Positions 8,231-16,617 of a DNA stretch of 64,000 nt are shown one piece after another (position 1 is the stretch's first letter; every line of letters begins with the position of its first letter). Under the pieces are notes generated by a model. That model made no database searches, was not told the DNA's origin, and saw nothing but the letters and a program-made list of their open reading frames with translations. Both the position numbers and the translations under genes were made by a program. This DNA comes from Tistrella mobilis (lineage in GTDB: Bacteria; Pseudomonadota; Alphaproteobacteria; Tistrellales; Tistrellaceae). Location: positions 62,001-126,000 of the forward strand of contig NZ_JBBIAB010000013.1 in the NCBI RefSeq assembly GCF_039634785.1, in the 5' to 3' direction.

Positions 8231-8403
8231 GTTTCTTTTGTGCGGACACGATCGACGATGGTGTCGGACAGCAGCGGCGACGGCCGGGCGGCGCGGACAC
8301 GGTCGACGCCGGTACCGGCAGTATCGGGACGGCGGGCAACACCGCCCATTCCCGCAGAACACACCGCCCATGTCCGACACCACCCCCACCCGCCTGCGCA
8401 CAC

Positions 8404-8684
8404 CCTCTCCACCGTCATCCCCGCCCCTTCCACCGTCGTCCCCGCCCCTTCCACCTTCATCCTCACCCCTCCCGCCTTCATCCTCGCCCCTCCCGCCTTC
8501 ATCCTCGCCCCTCCCGCCTTCATCCCCACCCCTTCCACCGTCATCCCCGCCCCTCCCACCGTCATCCCCGCCCCTTCCACCGTCATCCCCGCCCCTTCCA
8601 CCGTCATCCCCGCCCCTTCCACCGTCATCCCCGCCCCTCCCACCGTCATCCCCGCCCCTCCCACCGTCATCCCCGCCCCCCCCA
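8404..8684 (+). repeat. 21-base tandem repeat grown from a REP half-site
   Basis: Roughly 14 head-to-tail copies of a 21-base unit of the form CCACCGTCATCCCCGCCCCT(T/C) run directly into a full REP palindrome at 8685-8711. The first 13 bases of each unit (CCGTCATCCCCGC) are the left arm of the REP, so the array appears to come from repeated duplication of that arm plus a short linker. The left units (8455-8535) are more diverged than the right ones. The period is a multiple of three, which produces misleading Pro/Ser-rich or Asp/Gly-rich open frames. Confidence 0.85.
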
Positions 8685-8711
8685 CCGTCATCCCCGCGAA
8701 GGCGGGGATCC
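8685..8711 (-). repeat. REP-like palindrome, inverse
   Basis: CCGTCATCCCCGCGAAGGCG followed by GGGATCC, the reverse complement of the 8203 element. It ends the 21-base tandem array. Confidence 0.85.
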
Positions 8712-8914
8712 ACCTTGGCCGCCCTGCGAAGACCGCCGACAAACCGACCACCGGCCGCGAGGACGCAGGCGTCGAAGGGCCGACAAAGCCGTGGTCGCGA
8801 ACGGTCATCGATCAGTCCTCGGGATTGATGTCATGCCTGGGCGGCGCCAACCCTGCATGCCATGAACAGCCGGGGCGCGGGTCCGATCGGTCCGGCCGGC
8901 ACTGTCCGGCACTG

Positions 8915-10585
8915 TCATTCCGCCACCCCCGCCTCTTCCGCCGCCGCCGCCCCGCCGGTGCGGGTCAGGTCCGCCGTCCAGGCCGTGCCGTCCGGGGCGC
9001 CTGCCCCGCCGAAATCGGCGACATGGTGCAGGAAGACGTCCAGCAGCTCCGCCATGTCCGTGGCGCCGCGGGCGACCAGGGCTGCGCGCACGGGCGCCGC
9101 CTGGCGGGCGACCACGGCCGAGGGGTAGTCGCGGGCCAGCCGCACCACCGCTTCGACATAGGCCTCGGTCGACCGGGCGAGTGCCCTGGCGAGGCCGGCG
9201 CGGCGGGCCTCCATTTCGGCCACCGCCGCTTCCGCCTCGGCCAGCATCGCCTTGGCACGGCTGCCCGACCCCGCCTGTTTGCGCATTTTTTCGAGCGTCG
9301 GCCGCGCCACCTCGTCCACCGCCCGAGCCACCGCCGCCAGCCGGAGCGCATCGCCCCGCACCCGATAGCCCGACAGCGCGCCCGCATTCATCACCGCGCG
9401 CAACGCCCGGTCGCGGGCGGCATTGCTTTCGGCCAGCACCTCGCGGATCTCGCGACCCAGCCCGGCCAGCTCCGCGCGCGCCGCCTCGTCGGGCAGGCCC
9501 GCGGCCAGGGTTTCCAGCCGGGCGACCGGGTCGCCGCCGCCGCCGTCTTCGCCGCGGATCCGGGCCAGCATGGCATTGGCCTCGGACATCCGTTCCCAGG
9601 CGGCCGAAATCTCGCCCAGCCGTTCCTGCGAGGTGACGGCCGGCAGGCCGATCGCGAAGCGCGCGCCGATGGTGCGGCCGGTGGCGGGCCGGCCGGTGCG
9701 GGCATCGAAGGGCGGCAGCTCGCGGCGGTCGGCCGAGCCCAGCCGGTCGGCCGGGGTGGTGATGTCGCCGCCGCGCACCGCCAGCCCGCCGGCCTGGCCA
9801 TGCGGCCGGCCGCGGCGGTTCAGGCGAAACGGTTCCTGCGTCAGCTCCGCGGCATTGCCCAGCATGTCGTGCAGCCCCAGCGGATCGGGTTTCAGCAGCC
9901 CCACCGGGTGCAGCTTTCCGCCGGCCGACCGGCTGCCCTGGTGCCAGGCATAATCCGATGGCGGCCCGTCCGGCATCGGCGCGTGGCGGGCCAGGAAGGT
10001 TTCGGTCGCAACCGCCGCCCCGCCGCGCGCGGCATATTCCCATTCCGCCTCGGTCGGCAGGCGCACGAAACCGGTCATGCCCGCCCGGCCCGGCAGGGCG
10101 TCGGGCGCCTCGGCCATCAGCCATTCGGTATAGCGCCGGCCCAGATCGACCGCGTCGAACCAGCTCATCTCCACCGCCGGCAGGCGGGTGCGGATGGTGG
10201 GTCTGGCGCAGTCGCCCAGAAGCGCGCGGCGCTGCGCCTCGGTCAGTTCGTATTTGGCCAGCAGGTAATAGCGCTCGCCCGGCCGGGCGGGATCGGTGAA
10301 GCCGCCGGCCACCGCCTCGATCCGCCGGCCGTCGATCGGCGACAGCGCCGCCCCGGCATCGCCCGCCTCGACGAGCACATCGTCCAGCGGCCCGTCGGCC
10401 GGGTGGGCCACGCGCCGGAACACCATCGATCCGCCGCAGGGCATGGGCAGCACCACATCGCCCGCGGCCGGCGCCGGGTTGAACATCTTTTCCGGCCACG
10501 GTTCCGCAGCATCAACCTGCCCTGCCGTCAGCGCCAGGGCAAGCGCCGCCAGCCACCACCGTTCAGCCCCCCACCGCCTAGCCAT
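8915..10585 (-). CDS. tagR: TagR-like FGE-domain protein of the T6SS threonine-phosphorylation pathway
   Basis: This is a periplasmic protein of 556 residues with a signal peptide (about 10-26, LAALALALTAGQVDA). Residues about 60-310 form a formylglycine-generating-enzyme/sulfatase-modifying fold: VEMSWFDAVDLGRRYTEWL, RLPTEAEWEYAARGG, DMLGNAAELT, AVRGG and a final GARFA. The cysteines used by real FGE enzymes near the end of the domain are absent, which fits a sensor rather than an enzyme. In Pseudomonas, TagR acts upstream of the kinase PpkA. Residues about 310-556 are a helical, Ala/Arg-rich extension longer than the usual TagR. It overlaps tagS by 8 bases; the context tagT-tagS-tagR next to ppkA/pppA supports the call. 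Confidence 0.82.
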   Translation of the reverse strand: MARRWGAERWWLAALALALTAGQVDAAEPWPEKMFNPAPAAGDVVLPMPCGGSMVFRRVAHPADGPLDDVLVEAGDAGAALSPIDGRRIEAVAGGFTDPARPGERYYLLAKYELTEAQRRALLGDCARPTIRTRLPAVEMSWFDAVDLGRRYTEWLMAEAPDALPGRAGMTGFVRLPTEAEWEYAARGGAAVATETFLARHAPMPDGPPSDYAWHQGSRSAGGKLHPVGLLKPDPLGLHDMLGNAAELTQEPFRLNRRGRPHGQAGGLAVRGGDITTPADRLGSADRRELPPFDARTGRPATGRTIGARFAIGLPAVTSQERLGEISAAWERMSEANAMLARIRGEDGGGGDPVARLETLAAGLPDEAARAELAGLGREIREVLAESNAARDRALRAVMNAGALSGYRVRGDALRLAAVARAVDEVARPTLEKMRKQAGSGSRAKAMLAEAEAAVAEMEARRAGLARALARSTEAYVEAVVRLARDYPSAVVARQAAPVRAALVARGATDMAELLDVFLHHVADFGGAGAPDGTAWTADLTRTGGAAAAEEAGVAE

Positions 10586-11801
10586 CGCGCAACCCCTCCG
10601 CCGGGGCGATCCCGGCCGCCCGCGCCCCCGCCCAGCCGGCGGCGAGCAGGGCGGCCGCCAGCGTCACCGCCGCCCAGATCCCGAAATCTTCCGCACTCAG
10701 CCGCGCGATCCGCTCCCCCGGCGCCAGATCGCCGGCAAAGACCCGGTCGAGTGCCGCGGCAAGCCCCAGATAGGCGAGCCCCGCCAGCGCCAGCGCGCCC
10801 GCGGCAAAGGCCGCCGCCTGGGTCAGCGGCACCACCACCAGGGCGCGGGCCGGAAAGCCGATCAGCCGCAGCACCGCCAGATCGCGGCGCTTGCGCTCCA
10901 CCTGCGCCCGCAGATTGGCGGCCAGCGCCACCAGACAGCCGATCCCGGCCAGCCCCGCCACCATCCAGAACACCCGGCCCAGATTGCGGTCCAGCGCCTG
11001 CATCCGCCGGATCTCGGCGCCATTGGTGCGCAGCTCCACCCCGAGGTGCCGGGCGGTATCGGCCGCCAGCCCTTCCACTTCGTAGATCGTCGAGGCATAC
11101 AGCCGGAAGCGGGCATAGCGCCGCGGCCGGTCGGGCGGCGGGTCGCCGCGCCAGCCCAGCGCCGGCACCGCCAGCCCCTCGCGGAAATCCTCGGTCGCGG
11201 TCAGCAGGTCCAGATGCACCAGGGCGGCGGTTTCGGGCCGCACCGGCCCGTCGGTGATGCCGACGACCGTCACCGGCAGCCGCGCCAGTTCGAACCGCCC
11301 GCCGCGCTGGCGGCTGACCTCGGCGATCAGGGCCGTGCCCGGCCCGGCCTGCAATCTCTCTGCCGCAGCCCGGCTCAGCACCAGCCGGTCGGCCGCCCCG
11401 GGCGCCGGCAGGCGGCCCAGCATCGGATCCCCCTGCCCGGTCGGCTGGATCGCCAGGCCCGAAATGGAGGTGCGTGCTTGGCGGTTGCGCAGCCGGGCCA
11501 GCCCCGCGGCGATCGCCCGGGTTTCGGGGGTCACGAAGGCCGTGCGCGGATCGGCGGCGATGGCGGCGATGTCGTCCGCGCCGAAACCGCCGCTCGCCAC
11601 CGGCACGATCAGCCGGTTGGCGGGGTCGCGCACCAGCCGGTCGGCCATGGTGCCGATCACGCCTTCGCGCAGGCCGAACAGCACCAGCAGCGGCGCCAGC
11701 ACCGCCGCCAGCGCCAGAATCTGGCAGAGCGACAGCCGCCGGTCGGCGACCATGTCCTGAAATGCCAGACGAAGGGGTAGAGGGGCGCGCAGGGGCATCA
11801 C
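10578..11801 (-). CDS. tagS: TagS-like ABC permease (FtsX/MacB type)
   Basis: This is a 407-residue inner-membrane permease. A first transmembrane segment near residues 30-50 (ILALAAVLAPLLVLFGL) is followed by a large periplasmic domain (about 60-265) and three C-terminal segments (about 270-295, 325-350 and 375-395), the classic FtsX layout. It pairs with the ATPase gene tagT just upstream (4-base overlap) and with tagR downstream. In P. aeruginosa, TagS and TagT form a complex needed for PpkA-dependent activation of the T6SS. No separate TagQ lipoprotein gene was found next to it. Confidence 0.85.
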   Translation of the reverse strand: MMPLRAPLPLRLAFQDMVADRRLSLCQILALAAVLAPLLVLFGLREGVIGTMADRLVRDPANRLIVPVASGGFGADDIAAIAADPRTAFVTPETRAIAAGLARLRNRQARTSISGLAIQPTGQGDPMLGRLPAPGAADRLVLSRAAAERLQAGPGTALIAEVSRQRGGRFELARLPVTVVGITDGPVRPETAALVHLDLLTATEDFREGLAVPALGWRGDPPPDRPRRYARFRLYASTIYEVEGLAADTARHLGVELRTNGAEIRRMQALDRNLGRVFWMVAGLAGIGCLVALAANLRAQVERKRRDLAVLRLIGFPARALVVVPLTQAAAFAAGALALAGLAYLGLAAALDRVFAGDLAPGERIARLSAEDFGIWAAVTLAAALLAAGWAGARAAGIAPAEGLRDG

Positions 11802-12502
11802 GCGGCCTCCGTCCAGAACCGCGCCCGCACCACCGGCCCCTCGGCCGCGATCTCGTGGCGGATCATCGCGCGCCCGGTCGCCGCCAGCCGCTGCCAGTCA
11901 TGGCTGGCGATGATCGCGGTGGCGCCGGTGCGGTCCACCAGATCCAGCAGCAGGGCGAAAACCCGGTCGGCATTCGGCGGGTCCAGCGCCGCGGTCGGCT
12001 CGTCGGCCAGCAGCACCGCCGGGCGATGGGCCAGCGCGCGGGCGATCGCCACCCGCTGGCGTTCGCCCACCGACAGCGCCGCCGGCTTCGCCTCCAGCCG
12101 ATGGCCGATCCCCAGCCGCCCGGCCAGCGCCGCCAGATGATCGGCATCCAGGCGCCCCGCCAGCTCGGCCGGGAGCGCGATATTGGCCCGCACCGTCAGA
12201 TAGGGCAGCAGCCCGCCGGTCTGGAGCACATAGCCGATCGCCCGGGCCCGCAGCCGCGCCAGCGCATCGCCCTGCCGCCGCGCCCAAAGATCCGCCAGAT
12301 CCACCGCCCCGAACCGCATCACCGCCGCCCGGTCGGGCGCCAGACAACCGGCCAGCAGGTTGAGCAGCGTGCTCTTGCCCGACCCGCTCTCCCCCGCCAG
12401 CAGCAGCACCTGCCCGCGGGCCAGCCGGAAATCCGGCACCTCCAGCTCATAGCCCGGCCGCGCCAGATGCAGATCGCGGATGTCGTAGATCGGGTCGGTC
12501 AC
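11798..12502 (-). CDS. tagT: TagT-like ABC ATPase
   Basis: This is a 234-residue ATP-binding subunit. The Walker A GESGSGKST (about residues 35-43), a signature LSVGERQRVAIARAL (about 140-154) and the Walker B VLLADEPTAALD (about 160-171) are all present; the signature has V where most have G. It overlaps both the vWA gene upstream and tagS downstream by 4 bases, within the unbroken tssK-to-tagR run. The role is to energise TagS in signal transduction to PpkA rather than ordinary transport, by analogy with the Pseudomonas TagQRST pathway. Confidence 0.88.
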   Translation of the reverse strand: MTDPIYDIRDLHLARPGYELEVPDFRLARGQVLLLAGESGSGKSTLLNLLAGCLAPDRAAVMRFGAVDLADLWARRQGDALARLRARAIGYVLQTGGLLPYLTVRANIALPAELAGRLDADHLAALAGRLGIGHRLEAKPAALSVGERQRVAIARALAHRPAVLLADEPTAALDPPNADRVFALLLDLVDRTGATAIIASHDWQRLAATGRAMIRHEIAAEGPVVRARFWTEAA

Positions 12503-14454
12503 GGCAGGGCATCCAGCGCGATCGGGTAGACCGCGGCCCCGCCCGCGCGGTCGTCGTCGAGTGCGATCCAGAGGTCGGCGTCGTCGTGGATGGCCCGGTA
12601 GAGCCGGATCTTGGCCGCCAGATCGTCGAGGAATTCGCGCTGCTGGCCGAAGCTCCAGGCCAGCCAGTCATCCTCGGTCAGCTCCAGCACCCGCGAGCGA
12701 TAGGGCAGGCCTTCGAGATATTCTCCGATCAGCCCGGTATCGGCCAGGCGCCGCGCCTCTGCCCCCGCCACCCGGTCGGGCCGGCGGCTCATCGCGGCGG
12801 CGGCCCCCTGCAAGGCGCCGAAGAAATCGCCGGGCGCGATCCGCGTCGCCTCGCCCGCCTCAAGGATCGCCTGAAGCGTCGCCTGAAGGTCGCTCAACTG
12901 GTTGCGGGTGATCAGCACCCGCACATCCAGCGCCTTGGAGGCCGGGTTGGCGAGGTCGCGATCGGCCACCCAGGCCTGGAACAGCTCCGGCGGCCGGCTG
13001 CCCTGCTGCGCGCCGGCCCAGGCCAGGCGCATCGCCTGGCCGACCAGCCCGGTGCGCTCCAGCGCCTCGGCCACCGGCGCCGGCGCGGGCGTCACCTCCG
13101 CCGGTGCCGTATCCGGCCGCATGCCCTGGGCGATGGTGGTCGCCAGCCGCTCGACCACCGCCTCATAGGCTGCGACATCGCCCCCCGCCACCGGGAAATA
13201 CAGCGACCCGATATTGGGATAATCGGTCAGGTCGCGATAGGCGGCCGCGGCGCGGGCGTGATCTTCCGCCCCGGCCGGGGTTTCCAGATGCACGGCGGCG
13301 ATCGCGGTGCGGTTGGCGCGCGCCAGCAGGCGCAGCTGTTCGGTGCCGAGCCCCGAGGCGCCGCCGTCTTGGGCCCCCGTCCGCGGGCTTGCATCGGTGA
13401 TCAGCACCACGAAACGCCCCTCGGCATCGCCCCAGTCCACACCCTCGATCGCGGTGCGCAGGCCCGCATAGGCATCCTCGCGGAAGTCGCGGTTCGACAC
13501 CGTCGACGCCTCCAGCCGGCCGAGTGCGGTCAGGAAATCCGCCTGATCCGGGTCCGCCACCGGTTCGGCGAAAACCTTCGAGACATAGCCGTCGGGGCTG
13601 CCATCCTCCATCACGTCGCGGAAGCCGACCAGGCCGAAGCGCGGTGCGGCGGGCCCGAATTCCTTGACCAGCCGGTCGCGCACCCCGGTCATCACCCGTT
13701 CCGCCGCGCGGATATAGCGGTCGAACGAGATGCTGGTATCGACAACGAACACCACCCCGGTGCGGTAGCCTTCCGCGACGACATCGGGCTCTGGTGCCGC
13801 TTCAGGCGCCGTTTCGGGCGCGTCTGCCCCCTCCGAGGTCGCCGCCACATTCAGCGCCAGCGCCTGGAAGCCGTCGGGGAACCAGACCTCCTGCCAGTCC
13901 AGGATCGGCAGCAGATAGAACTGCCGCGAGATGTCGACATGGGCGGGCGGTTCGGCCGCGATCACCGGCGCATCGGCCGCCAGCGTGCCGGTCTGGATCG
14001 CGGTCAGCGTGTCGCGGGCGAAAGCGCCGGCATCCTCTTCCTCGACGATCCGACGCAGATCTTCCCCATCCTTAAAGAACAACGCCCGGTTGCGGTTGAC
14101 CCGGTCGGTGAAGGCCACCACCAGGTTCTGCTTCCAGTCGATCACCGTTCTGGCCGGCACCCAGCCGACCGGCACCGACCGGCCGCCGCGGCCGACCTCC
14201 ACCCAGTCTTCCCCGCCCGCCGTCTCGCGCCCATAGACGAAGAGCAGGCTGAGCGGCGGGATCGCCGCAGCGCCCTCCGGCGCATCCGCCCCCGGCCGCG
14301 CCACCGGCACGGCCCCCGGTCGGGTCAGCACCCGCTGTTCCAGGGTCGATTTCCCCGCCATCAGCAGGGGCCGCCGCTCGGGCGCGGATTGCGCCAGGCC
14401 AATGACAGGCAGCAGCGCCAGGGCCGTGGCCATGGTCAGCGTCTTCAACATCAC
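12499..14454 (-). CDS. Exported vWA-domain protein, the detached periplasmic half of PpkA
   Basis: This is a 651-residue protein with a signal peptide (about 5-21, LTMATALALLPVIGLAQ). An SH3-like segment at about 68-110 (SLLFVYGRETAGG..WVEVGRG) is followed by a von Willebrand A domain starting near residue 232 with an intact MIDAS motif DTSIS and TDASPRTG (about 358-365), then a helical C-terminal domain. In Pseudomonas PpkA, kinase and vWA modules are joined across one membrane segment. Here the kinase gene lies immediately upstream (4-base overlap), ends after its membrane segment, and the vWA part is exported as a separate protein. It probably senses an envelope signal together with TagR. 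Confidence 0.8.
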   Translation of the reverse strand: MMLKTLTMATALALLPVIGLAQSAPERRPLLMAGKSTLEQRVLTRPGAVPVARPGADAPEGAAAIPPLSLLFVYGRETAGGEDWVEVGRGGRSVPVGWVPARTVIDWKQNLVVAFTDRVNRNRALFFKDGEDLRRIVEEEDAGAFARDTLTAIQTGTLAADAPVIAAEPPAHVDISRQFYLLPILDWQEVWFPDGFQALALNVAATSEGADAPETAPEAAPEPDVVAEGYRTGVVFVVDTSISFDRYIRAAERVMTGVRDRLVKEFGPAAPRFGLVGFRDVMEDGSPDGYVSKVFAEPVADPDQADFLTALGRLEASTVSNRDFREDAYAGLRTAIEGVDWGDAEGRFVVLITDASPRTGAQDGGASGLGTEQLRLLARANRTAIAAVHLETPAGAEDHARAAAAYRDLTDYPNIGSLYFPVAGGDVAAYEAVVERLATTIAQGMRPDTAPAEVTPAPAPVAEALERTGLVGQAMRLAWAGAQQGSRPPELFQAWVADRDLANPASKALDVRVLITRNQLSDLQATLQAILEAGEATRIAPGDFFGALQGAAAAMSRRPDRVAGAEARRLADTGLIGEYLEGLPYRSRVLELTEDDWLAWSFGQQREFLDDLAAKIRLYRAIHDDADLWIALDDDRAGGAAVYPIALDALP

Positions 14455-15854
14455 CCCTGGCCTCCGCTACCCGCCGTTCCGTCCAAGGCATCGAACAGGC
14501 TCTGCGCCTCGCCATCGCCCAGCCTGGCCGCCTTGGCATAAAAGGCCCGCGCCCGTTCGACATCGGGCGATTTGAAGGGCGAGGGCTCGCCCGGCGCCAG
14601 GCGCGGATCATAGAACCGCCCGATCGCCCGCGCGGCCGGCGCGCTGCCCTCGGCGGCGGCGCGTTCCCACACCACCAGCGCGGTATCCAGATCGCCGCGG
14701 TCATAGAAGGACCGGCCGGCGTCGTACATCTCCGCCGCCGGCAGCTTCGCGATCCGCGGCAGATCGGCCACCGTCCAGCCGGGCGCCGCCTCCATCCGGG
14801 GCATGACCACACTCACCGCCCCGTCGGAGGCCTGCATCCGGTGGCTGAAGCCGAAGCCGATCGCCAGCACCAGCCCGATGGCGGCCGCCCCCACCGCCGC
14901 CAGCGTCCGAAGGCTCCAGCCCTCGCGCCGCACGGGTTCCGGCGGCAAGGCCGCGGCATCCCCGCCGATCAGCGCCCGCATCGCATGCGGCCGGTCCAGC
15001 GGGTCGGGGGCGAGCAGCCGGGCGATGTCGCCGCGCAGCTCTTCGGGCAGGCCCGACAGATCCGGCACCCGGCGCCGTGCCTCCACCGCGGCATGCAGCG
15101 TCCGGCCCATATCGAGCGGCCGCCCGGCCGCCGATGCGGCCAGCACCAGCCCCAGGCTGTAGATGTCGGTGCGCTCGTCGACCGCCCCCCCGAACAGCCC
15201 CGCCTGTTCGGGAGAGGCCCAGGCGAGCTTGCCGGCGAAGGCATCGCCGAAAATCGTGCGATGATCGGCACGGGCCAGCTTGGCGATACCGAAATCGATG
15301 ATCTTGGCCCGGTCCAGATCGCCGCCGGCCAGCAGCACGTTGTCGGGTGCCAGATCCCGGTGGCAGATCCCCGCCTCATGCGCCACGGCAAGCCCGGCGG
15401 CCAGCCGGTCGCGCAGCCGCCGCACCTCGTCGGGCGTCAGCGGCTTCTGGCGGATCCGGTCGGCCAGCGACGGCCCGTCGACGAATTCCATCACCAGATG
15501 CAGCCGGCCGGTCTCGTCGCGGAACAGCCCGTCATAGCCCACCACCGCATCATGGCGGATCCGGCGCAGCGCCTCGGCCTCGCGCAGGAACAGGGTCACC
15601 ACGCCCTCATTGCCCATCAGCTCGGGCAGGATCACCTTGATCGCGTGCTCGGTGCCCTGGTCGACATGGGTCGCGCGCAGAATCTCACCCATGCCGCCGC
15701 GGGCGATCACCCCGGTCACCCGCCAGGTGTTCAGCAGCACCCGGCCCACCGGGTCGGGCAGCTGCGGGACCACGGGGGCCGCGTCACCAGGGGTGTCGGC
15801 TGCCACGGTCGGCAGGGCGCCGGCCAGAATCGTGCGGTCGTCGTTCTCAACCAT
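14451..15854 (-). CDS. ppkA: PpkA-type Ser/Thr kinase of T6SS (short form)
   Basis: This is a 467-residue membrane-bound kinase. Hanks motifs are visible: the glycine loop IARGGMGEI (about 51-59), AIKVI, HRDLAPDN (about 163-170; Ala where most kinases have Lys), DFG (about 187) and SPEQAG. A transmembrane segment follows at about 315-335 (AAVGAAAIGLVLAIGFGF), then a short periplasmic part with Sel1-like repeats (AAAEGSAPAARAIGRFYDP, AARLGDGEAQSLFDAL). It is expected to phosphorylate Fha and trigger assembly, opposed by PppA. Compared with Pseudomonas PpkA it lacks the vWA domain, which is the next gene. It overlaps pppA by 8 bases. Confidence 0.9.
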   Translation of the reverse strand: MVENDDRTILAGALPTVAADTPGDAAPVVPQLPDPVGRVLLNTWRVTGVIARGGMGEILRATHVDQGTEHAIKVILPELMGNEGVVTLFLREAEALRRIRHDAVVGYDGLFRDETGRLHLVMEFVDGPSLADRIRQKPLTPDEVRRLRDRLAAGLAVAHEAGICHRDLAPDNVLLAGGDLDRAKIIDFGIAKLARADHRTIFGDAFAGKLAWASPEQAGLFGGAVDERTDIYSLGLVLAASAAGRPLDMGRTLHAAVEARRRVPDLSGLPEELRGDIARLLAPDPLDRPHAMRALIGGDAAALPPEPVRREGWSLRTLAAVGAAAIGLVLAIGFGFSHRMQASDGAVSVVMPRMEAAPGWTVADLPRIAKLPAAEMYDAGRSFYDRGDLDTALVVWERAAAEGSAPAARAIGRFYDPRLAPGEPSPFKSPDVERARAFYAKAARLGDGEAQSLFDALDGTAGSGGQG

Positions 15855-16617
15855 GGGGACGGCTCCAGGGCGTCAGGGTCACGTCCTCGATCGCGTCGCA
15901 GGCCAGCGCCACGGCGGCGATGTTGTCGGGGGCGTTGCGCGACAGCGCCAAAGTTTTCAGGGTCTGCACCGCGCGGGGTGCGGGGAAATTGGCGATGACA
16001 TCGGCGATCTCGCCATCGCCCACGCAGCGCGCGATGCCGTCGGTGCACAGCAGAAAGCGGTCGCCGGGCAGCACCGCCGCCGCCTCCATCTCCAGCGCCA
16101 GATCGCCGAAGGCGCCCACCGCGCGGGTGATGATGTTGGCGGCCGGGTGGTCGCGGGCCTGATCTTCGGTGATCACGCCGCGATCGATCAGCTCCTGAAC
16201 ATGGGAATGATCGCGGGTGATCTGCCACAGCTGGCGGTCGCGCAGCAGGTAAAGCCGGCTGTCCCCCGCCCACAGGCACACGAAGCGGCCGCCATGGATC
16301 ATAAGCACCACGACCGTGCTGCCGATCATCTCGCGGTCACCCAGCGCCCGGCCCTCGGCCCTGAGTTCGCCATGCACCTCTGCCAGCGCCCGGCGCACAT
16401 CGGCCAGAAGCTCGGCGCCCGATGCCGGCACGGGGATGGCGTCCAGCCGTTCCATGATCATGCCGCTCGCCCGGTCGCCGCGGGCATGGCCGCCCATGCC
16501 GTCGGCCACCGCCCAAAGCCCGATATCGCGCCGGTCCAGAAAGGCGTCCTCGTTATGGCGCCGCACCCGGCCGGCATCGGTCATGCCGGCCGATCGCAGC
16601 ATCATCGCCGCCCTCAT
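15847..16617 (-). CDS. pppA: PppA, PP2C-family phosphatase of T6SS
   Basis: This is a 256-residue cytoplasmic phosphatase. PP2C metal-binding motifs are present: RRHNEDAF near residue 20, VADGMGGHARGD (about 38-49), WAGDSRLYL (about 113-121) and DNIAAVAL near the C-terminus. It is expected to dephosphorylate Fha and switch off or reposition the secretion apparatus, antagonising PpkA, which overlaps it downstream. It also overlaps tagF upstream by 4 bases. In some alphaproteobacteria TagF and PppA are fused; here they are separate but coupled. Confidence 0.93.
   Translation of the reverse strand: MRAAMMLRSAGMTDAGRVRRHNEDAFLDRRDIGLWAVADGMGGHARGDRASGMIMERLDAIPVPASGAELLADVRRALAEVHGELRAEGRALGDREMIGSTVVVLMIHGGRFVCLWAGDSRLYLLRDRQLWQITRDHSHVQELIDRGVITEDQARDHPAANIITRAVGAFGDLALEMEAAAVLPGDRFLLCTDGIARCVGDGEIADVIANFPAPRAVQTLKTLALSRNAPDNIAAVALACDAIEDVTLTPWSRPHG

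Larger units (their letters stand above)
8159..8914. repeat. Repeat-filled intergenic region between tagR and the 169-residue protein gene
   Basis: No gene is seen. The region holds a forward REP palindrome (8203-8230), about 14 copies of a 21-base tandem unit (8404-8684) and an inverse REP (8685-8711). Its flanking text, including TGTCCGACACCACCCCCACC and TTTCTTTTGTGC, recurs in the tssJ-tssK gap at 23944-24637, so the two gaps are related. The run from 8712 to 8914 also matches the other gap in part (GCCGTGGTC.CGA.CGGTCATC). Such elements often act as transcript ends or mRNA stabilisers, so it probably separates the tagR operon from the genes to the left. Confidence 0.75.

Noticed and set aside
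8159..8713. N-terminal extension of the 169-residue protein as DDGGRGG repeats
   Set aside because: The extension is the 21-base tandem repeat read in frame. A membrane segment and ribosome site mark the true start at 8158.
7232..11257. A 1341-codon plus-strand frame across vgrG start, repeats and tagR
   Set aside because: It crosses several real minus-strand genes and the tandem repeats, where it reads as Pro/Ser heptads. It is a composition artefact.
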